DNA from: Aquanectria penicillioides
Lineage: Eukaryota; Ascomycota; Sordariomycetes; Hypocreales; Nectriaceae
Length of the DNA: 64,000 bases
Direction: 5' to 3'
Assembly (NCBI GenBank): GCA_003415625.1
Contig: PYIU01000004.1
Span: forward strand, 4,092,001-4,156,000
A program made the translations under genes and the position numbers. Of the stretch, positions 58,175-64,000 are shown in pieces. The notes beneath the pieces were generated by a model, which saw only the letters and a list, made by a program, of their open reading frames with translations, was not told the origin of the DNA and ran no database searches. How positions within the stretch are numbered: the stretch's first letter is position 1; each line of letters opens with the position of its first letter.

Positions 58175-60170
58175 GCGAATTCTGTCGAAAGCGGGGATAT
58201 ATCAAATAAAATGATGAAAATAAGCTTGAAAAAGATGCGGGATATGATTAAATACCCAACACCGCTGCTTGGCCAGAAATGCTGATGCCTGGACGTTGTC
58301 GTAAGCAAATGTCCATTAGGCCACCCCATCATCATGGCTTGACGGTGGTCAGTGGCCAACTACCCCACTTCTACCACAAACATCATGCTTCACTGCCAAG
58401 AGTTATTTCAACATGGGACAGACAGGCTTCCACTTGAAGCCTCTAAATGACATCTATGAGCTGATCATAAGTCCTTGTGAATCTATGTCATCACCAAGCA
58501 TCTCGGTGGCAGTACTAATCACAGCGGTGCTGTTTTTTTTGTATCTATATATTTTAACTGTGTCCTTGAGCTTATATCTAGGCGTGCACTCTTTAGGTGA
58601 ATGATGTGACGATTATCTAACCTATTGTTAGGTTCTTCACCATGTTAATGGCGTGACCTGGGGCTTCACCTCAGTTGTAACCCCCTGAGGAGGTTCTTGC
58701 GTCTTTATTTACCACCGCACACTCCACATTTTTCCTTACTTACATAAACCATTCTGAAGACCCGTGTTGGCACACACGTGCCGCGCTTCACGCCTCGCAC
58801 AACCTCACATGTCACCATCCTCTCGTCCTCTCCAACTCGCCTCTGGCAATTGCTGCAATCGAGTCGATAAATAGTAATCGCGCACATCGCATTAGACATA
58901 CGCGTTTGGAGGTTAACTGTATGGATTGATGGCTGAGCGGTTATAATGCACTTGCTAGCTTTGGACCGAGTTGACTGTGTGGAGCAGGGTAGGAACTGTA
59001 TTTCCAAGCTTATATATGTTTTATGCCGACGTGATTAAGGAATGGCAAGATACTGTGAATTGATAAATTACTTTTGACAGGTTATCGTGTCTGGAATGTC
59101 TTAAAATGCGAATGGAACACGTAGGAGGATAACCACAGGTGTGACAAGGCGCCTCGGAAGCCGACAGCTTAGGTAGCCTTCACTCTGTAGTAAGAGACAC
59201 TTAGATGTTGTGTATAATTCACGAACATGAACAGCGTATAAGCCATACTGGATCACAAGGATCAGTTTCGGCGCTAGTGTCTCGCGACGCAAGGGACTTT
59301 CACATCTGCCCCATCACACGCTGACAGGCACAGTGTTAGAAGGATGCGGGGAGATGTCTATAGAATGGGTTGGAATATGAACTTCTCTGATAAGAAAGAT
59401 GACATGGATGGAATATTTTGAGATGTGATTCATACGCTGCTTGGGGCAATTTTGATCTTGAACGACGGCCTCCCGTCCATTGCTTGTGTGCAACTGAAAA
59501 AAACCATCCTTGCATGATTATTATGTGAAAGAGAGGCACATGGAAAATAAAATGCCGGTCAGTGTTAATATGATTAGTCCAAATAATTGCGTGTAATGAA
59601 TCATTGGATCAAACAACGATTGCTGTGATTCCATGCTCAATATTTACGATTGATTGGAGAGAACAGGGTTGGTCTCTTGTGGTGTGGATGTGTGGAGGGA
59701 AGGTCATTGGTGTAAACGAGTAAATAATGCCAAGCATTTGTAATATTGAGAAAAGATAAAATCTCCGCCGATAAGAATCCATTCATTCATTTTCATCAAG
59801 GTAAAATAATTGCATTGAGGAAGGGAGTCTAATGCCTCAGACTAATGCTTGTGCAAGTGCATGATCTATGCAAACCGATAGAGGGCTTCGTATTTTTGGA
59901 GTTTCCACCTTATAGATTAAACCACTGAAACTAGAAAAAGACCACGAAGAAGAAACGCAAATAAAATGGCAGTGCAAGTCGCTGGCAAGGCATTTTCCTG
60001 TTCCCATCAGCCTTACGGCATCAGCTGAGCGTTGCCTCAGGCATCAGCACTGCCACCCCTCCTCGGCATGATCAGCCGAGACGGATGAGCGCAATTGTGC
60101 CTCTCTTCATCTTTAATATTCCATCTTACATTACCTGACTAATCTGTTACGGATTCTCGAAACCTGCACC
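58175..60170. other. Intergenic between divergent genes, no gene recognised
   Basis: Two kilobases of moderately AT-rich DNA upstream of both the LRR-like gene (minus) and the NLR gene (plus). Small hairpin-like sequences occur at about 58618-58700. No domain-bearing frame is seen. Confidence 0.5.
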
Positions 60171-63100
60171 ATGGACTCTGAGAGCGCAGGCTCCTCCCAA
60201 GAAACACAGGGGCTGTTCCGCTTGTATCCGGGAAAATACAAGGAGGACGAGTGTGTAGTAGAGTACGTGCGCTAGCATCGGCGAAGTCTGAATTCACCAT
60301 GGCAAAGGACTAAATTAAGCTGGAATAGTATCGTTGCAGTCCATGGCCTGGGAGGGAACCCGTTCAAAACATGGACCGATAGCACTGGACACCTTTGGTT
60401 GAGGGACTCTCTACCAAGCCATCTACCGCCATGTCGAATAATGACATATGGCTATGATTCAAAATATTGGTTTAGCGATTCTCGCATGATGGTGAATGAC
60501 TTTGCAATCGATCTTCTGAATCGCCTCCACCAACAGCGTCGACACACCCTGGAACAGCATCGACCGATAATATTTATCTGTCACAGTCTGGGTGGAATCG
60601 TTGTCAAACGACTGCTCATCCAGGGTTGGCTAGACAAGAGCATGTATCCTCATTTAGCAGAGTCTGCCTTTGGTGTTGTATTCATGGGCACTCCTCATCG
60701 AGGATCTCGAGTTGCATCCCCGGCGTCGATCGTCTCTAGAATTGTCAACACGGCAACATTGGGAAATGCGGTCCGTTCGGACTTCCTGAAACTGCTCCAA
60801 GTTGCTTCCAAAGAGTTGACGACAATATCCCAGCTATCAAGCTCTATTCTCAAGGAACTAACAATTATTTCATTTTACGAAAGAAAACCAATGGGACCGA
60901 GCTTAGTACGAATTTAAATTGCCGCATATGCCGACAAATACTAATGCGTAGCTAGGTTGTGGAACCATTCTCGGCTATCTTGGGATTGCCGAACGAGCGT
61001 GCTATCCCACTTAACGCTGATCACAAGGGACTTTCCAGACCTTCACCTCGCGAGGAGCAAAAATATGCCCCTGTCTGGACAGCTATCCAAGAGTTGGTCG
61101 AGGGTGAGTGATTCAGAATCATGATCGACTTTTCAAGGCTCAGTGATTGACATCCGAGCTAGCTTCGCAATTGAATTCTTATTCTGACAACGTCGACTTA
61201 CTTGACCAACTCTTTTGCGTTGATTACAAAGCTGCGCAACTACGACACCGTCAATCGACTCCCGAAACATGCAATTGGATTTTCCAAGACCCTACCTTTC
61301 TATCCTGGCTGAACTCAAAAAGGTCTGCCATCTTGGTACTATCTGGCGCATCTGGCACGGGAAAAAGCGTGCTCAGCCGTTTTCTACTGGATTCAGTCAT
61401 CTCTGGTAGCGGTGAGCATAATACCAAAATTGGTAATCTTGGCTTCAGTTTCTTCTGTTCCGATTTCGACGAAGCCACGAATTCTACAGAAGCGGTTCTT
61501 CGCTCTCTCTTACATCAAGTTGTGCAGATAAACCCGAGCTCTGGCAACATAATCAGAAACAAACTCGACGTCCCGGGTCGGCCATTGAGCCTCAAGTTAA
61601 AGGACTTATGGGAAGCAATCAAAGATGTTTTTTCAATGAAAGCCACTAAGGAAGCATTTATAATGATTGATGCTATTGAAGAACTCGGCATATCAAATGC
61701 ATCCAACATCCTGGGCGGCCTGATTGAATTCGTCAGCCAGCTTAACTCTGAATACCCCGACCATAGACTTCGAGTCTTTGTGTCCAGTAGATTTCAACCG
61801 GATTCAATTGCCAATTCGTCAATGATCTTCAACTTGAGGATTCCCAAATCGATCATGTATCGAAATGTGGAAACCTACCTTCAAGGTGCAGTTGAAGACT
61901 TTGCCCTCCGAAATACGCATTTCAACCACGCAACAACTCCATTTACAAGACGCGATATCGCTAACCGCATAGCCAAGGGGGCTGATGGCATGTTTCTCTG
62001 GGCGAATACAGCCTGGGAGGACTTCAGGAAGGGCCTTCTATGGAGTCGAGATCTGATCCAGCACAAGCTTGAGCGACTTGATGCCTCGCCCCCCGGAATG
62101 ACGGCGCTGTATGACACGATTATGGCCCGAATCGATCCTGAAATAAAGGAAGAAGCAATTGACATATTCTTCCTTCTTTCTGTTGCTGCACGACCAATGA
62201 GTGAGATCGAGTTGGGGATTCTCCTCGGAATGTACCGCCATCGAACAGCCATCACCAACTCACTGGATTTTGAACCTTTTCAAAAGTTGGGTGATCTCCT
62301 TGAAAAGCAGTTTAACGACGTTATTACGATCCATAATGATGATATCATCACATTTGGGCATTTATCCTTCAAGGAGTATCTTCAGACCACATGGGAGCGC
62401 GAAAACCCGGGTGGGTTGGGACGAGCACGAAGAGGGATGACCCGAGCTTGTTTAAGGTACTTGAAATTGCGAGACCTTCTTGCTGACGCATCCACGGCGA
62501 TATCCGAAAAGAGTTAGTAGGACGAGGGTGAATTACAATATCGGTCGATCACTAATTTATTTCAGGACTTGAGAGCAATTACTCATTTGTGTCCTACGCG
62601 AGGAGCTTTTTCCTGCACCATCTGCTTTCGCTACCATACGACGACTCGTTATGGTTGGTATTTGGGGATCTCGCTGGACCATCTAGTATCTACACAATCG
62701 ATTCCTTGAAACCGGAAGGCTTAATAATTCCCACACCTTTGCGAGCGGTCCTCGACGAGGTTCCATTCCCGGAAAAGCAGACATTGGTTCGAGAACTCAA
62801 ACATCATGGTTATGACATAAACGAAAGATGGCTTCCGCGACAATACCGGGGGTTTGCTTTGCAGTATTGCCTATCAATGGTAAAATACCAGCCTGAAATG
62901 AAGACGATGGCGAACCTGCTGCTGAACCTTGGCGCGGATCCGAGACTACCTGAAGAGCCGATTAGGTCGAACTTTGCGAGTGCAATCCAGGGAGGTTCTT
63001 GGGACCTATATGATTCTCTTCTCAGGCATCCATGGATCGACCTTAACGCGCGGGACTTTTATGGACAGACTGTGGTGCACAGCTTAGTTCTATACGGTCC

Positions 63101-64000
63101 ACTAAAGAGACTTGCTGACCTTGTACAAAACAATCGCGTTGATATCAACATACAGGACATTAATGGATTTACACCGCTACATTTGGCCACCTCTATTGGA
63201 AGGATTGAGAAAGTCAAAATACTTTTGCAGGTTCCTGGAGTCCGATTGGATCTGGCGGACAAATCAGGCCGTACAGTCTTCACACTTGCTACCTATTGGG
63301 GCTATCAATCTATAGCACTAGCTTTGATAGAGACATCTCAGGCCTTTCCAATTTCTGATACGAATCAGCTGAGCGGTCTCGTGTTTGCAGCAAAGCAAGG
63401 TCACAAGGAGCTCTGTTTTCGGACTTTGGAACTTCTAAAGTATGAGAAATTGAGCCTTCATATGGACCACACCGGAAAGGGAATACTGCATCATGCCGCA
63501 ATTAATGATTGGAGCGACGTAATAGAGCAATGCATTGTCCGAGGTGGCCGTGGCTTGCTAGTTGACAAACCGGACCACCCAGGAAGGACGGCTTTGCACT
63601 ACGCCGCGACATTGGGCAATACTGAAAGCTGCGCCATGTTACTTCGGCATGGTGCAAGTACAAGGGTGCAAGATAGAATGGGCCGCACGGCACCACAAGC
63701 AGCCGCCGATGCGGGCTTTACCGATACTCTACTAATGATCCTGCGATCTGGAAATGTTGATCCAAATCAACGAGACATTGAAGGACGAAACCTCGTTCAT
63801 TGGGCAGCTACGATTGATAGCACTTCGGTTATGCATCTTCTCGTAGATATGCCGGACGTGGAGCTTTCGAGGAAAGACTACCATGGAAAGATGCCTATCG
63901 ACATCGCATTTCAGTGCAAGTGCGCTAACGTGGGGAGGCTTTTGGAAGCGAAGATGCGACAGAATCCAGATACTAAAGCCTACTATAGTATCTACTACTG
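60171..64000 (+). CDS. NLR-like protein: alpha/beta-hydrolase (SesB-like) - NACHT - ankyrin repeats, cut by the window edge
   Basis: Five exons so far (60171-60262, 60329-60905, 60956-61103, 61163-62512, 62566 to the edge), with introns of 50-66 bp and phases that agree throughout; about 1,200 residues to the edge, no stop. Residues 30-270 are an alpha/beta hydrolase: IVAVHGLGGNPFKTW, nucleophile Ser117 in ICHSLGGIVVKRLL, and FMGTPHRGS. Next is a linker (LLDQLFCVDYKAAQ), then a NACHT-type NTPase with Walker A GASGTGKS at residues 334-341 and a Walker B-like FIMIDAIEEL. A helical part follows (FKEYL). From about residue 870 there are ankyrin repeats (GFTPLHLATSIGR, GRTALHYAATLGN, GRTAPQAAADAG). 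Such fungal NLRs act in heterokaryon incompatibility and non-self response; the hydrolase is the predicted effector and the repeats the sensor. All key motifs are intact. Confidence 0.92.

Overview
This looks like a nuclear fragment from a filamentous ascomycete, most likely a Sordariomycete and perhaps Hypocreales. The genes are split by short GT-AG introns, mostly 50-110 bp, with GTAAGT/GTACGT-type donors and CTAAC-like branch sites. Leaders are C/T-rich. The gene set is typically fungal: Crh-type cell-wall transglycosidase, POT peptide transporter, Kha1-type antiporter, VIT-vWA protein and a NACHT-ankyrin NLR. The species cannot be read from the sequence.

Layout: 1-6.26 kb has no recognisable gene. 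At 6.26-7.71 kb (+) is an SREBP-type bHLH factor without membrane segments. At 11.27-14.51 kb (+) is a VIT/vWA protein, convergent with an FHA-domain (pseudo)kinase at 14.93-16.38 kb (-). A complete TA-flanked pogo/Tc1-like transposon with 80-bp inverted repeats occupies 18.01-20.08 kb. Then come a GPI-type Crh glycosidase (20.58-22.02, -), an HPP membrane protein (23.56-24.71, -), a PRISE-like SDR (26.89-28.25, -), a cation/H+ antiporter (31.31-34.14, +) convergent with a kinesin-motor protein (34.50-36.53, -), a 9-kb gene-poor stretch holding a 155-bp MITE (44.03-44.18), and a POT transporter (45.56-47.49, +). A gene graveyard follows (48.2-52.1 kb) with relics of a CBM-like secreted protein and a PDR-type ABC transporter. 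The window closes with a GH5 glucanase (52.29-53.61, +), a CYP7/CYP8-like P450 (53.98-55.81, -), an LRR-like hypothetical protein (56.53-58.17, -) and the start of a hydrolase-NACHT-ankyrin NLR (60.17 kb to the edge, +).

The genes do not form a recognisable biosynthetic cluster. They are mostly housekeeping membrane-transport, cell-wall and regulatory genes, with accessory DNA (transposon, MITE, relics, NLR) between and after them.

A technical pattern runs through the window. Two genes (VIT-vWA, FHA kinase) and the antiporter start contain six frame breaks, each repaired by one added base, nearly all in a C or G run; the kinesin gene may hold a seventh. This looks more like homopolymer under-calling in the assembly than decay. 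One in-frame TAG in the FHA gene is not explained that way.

No tRNA, rRNA, CRISPR or prokaryotic feature was found.
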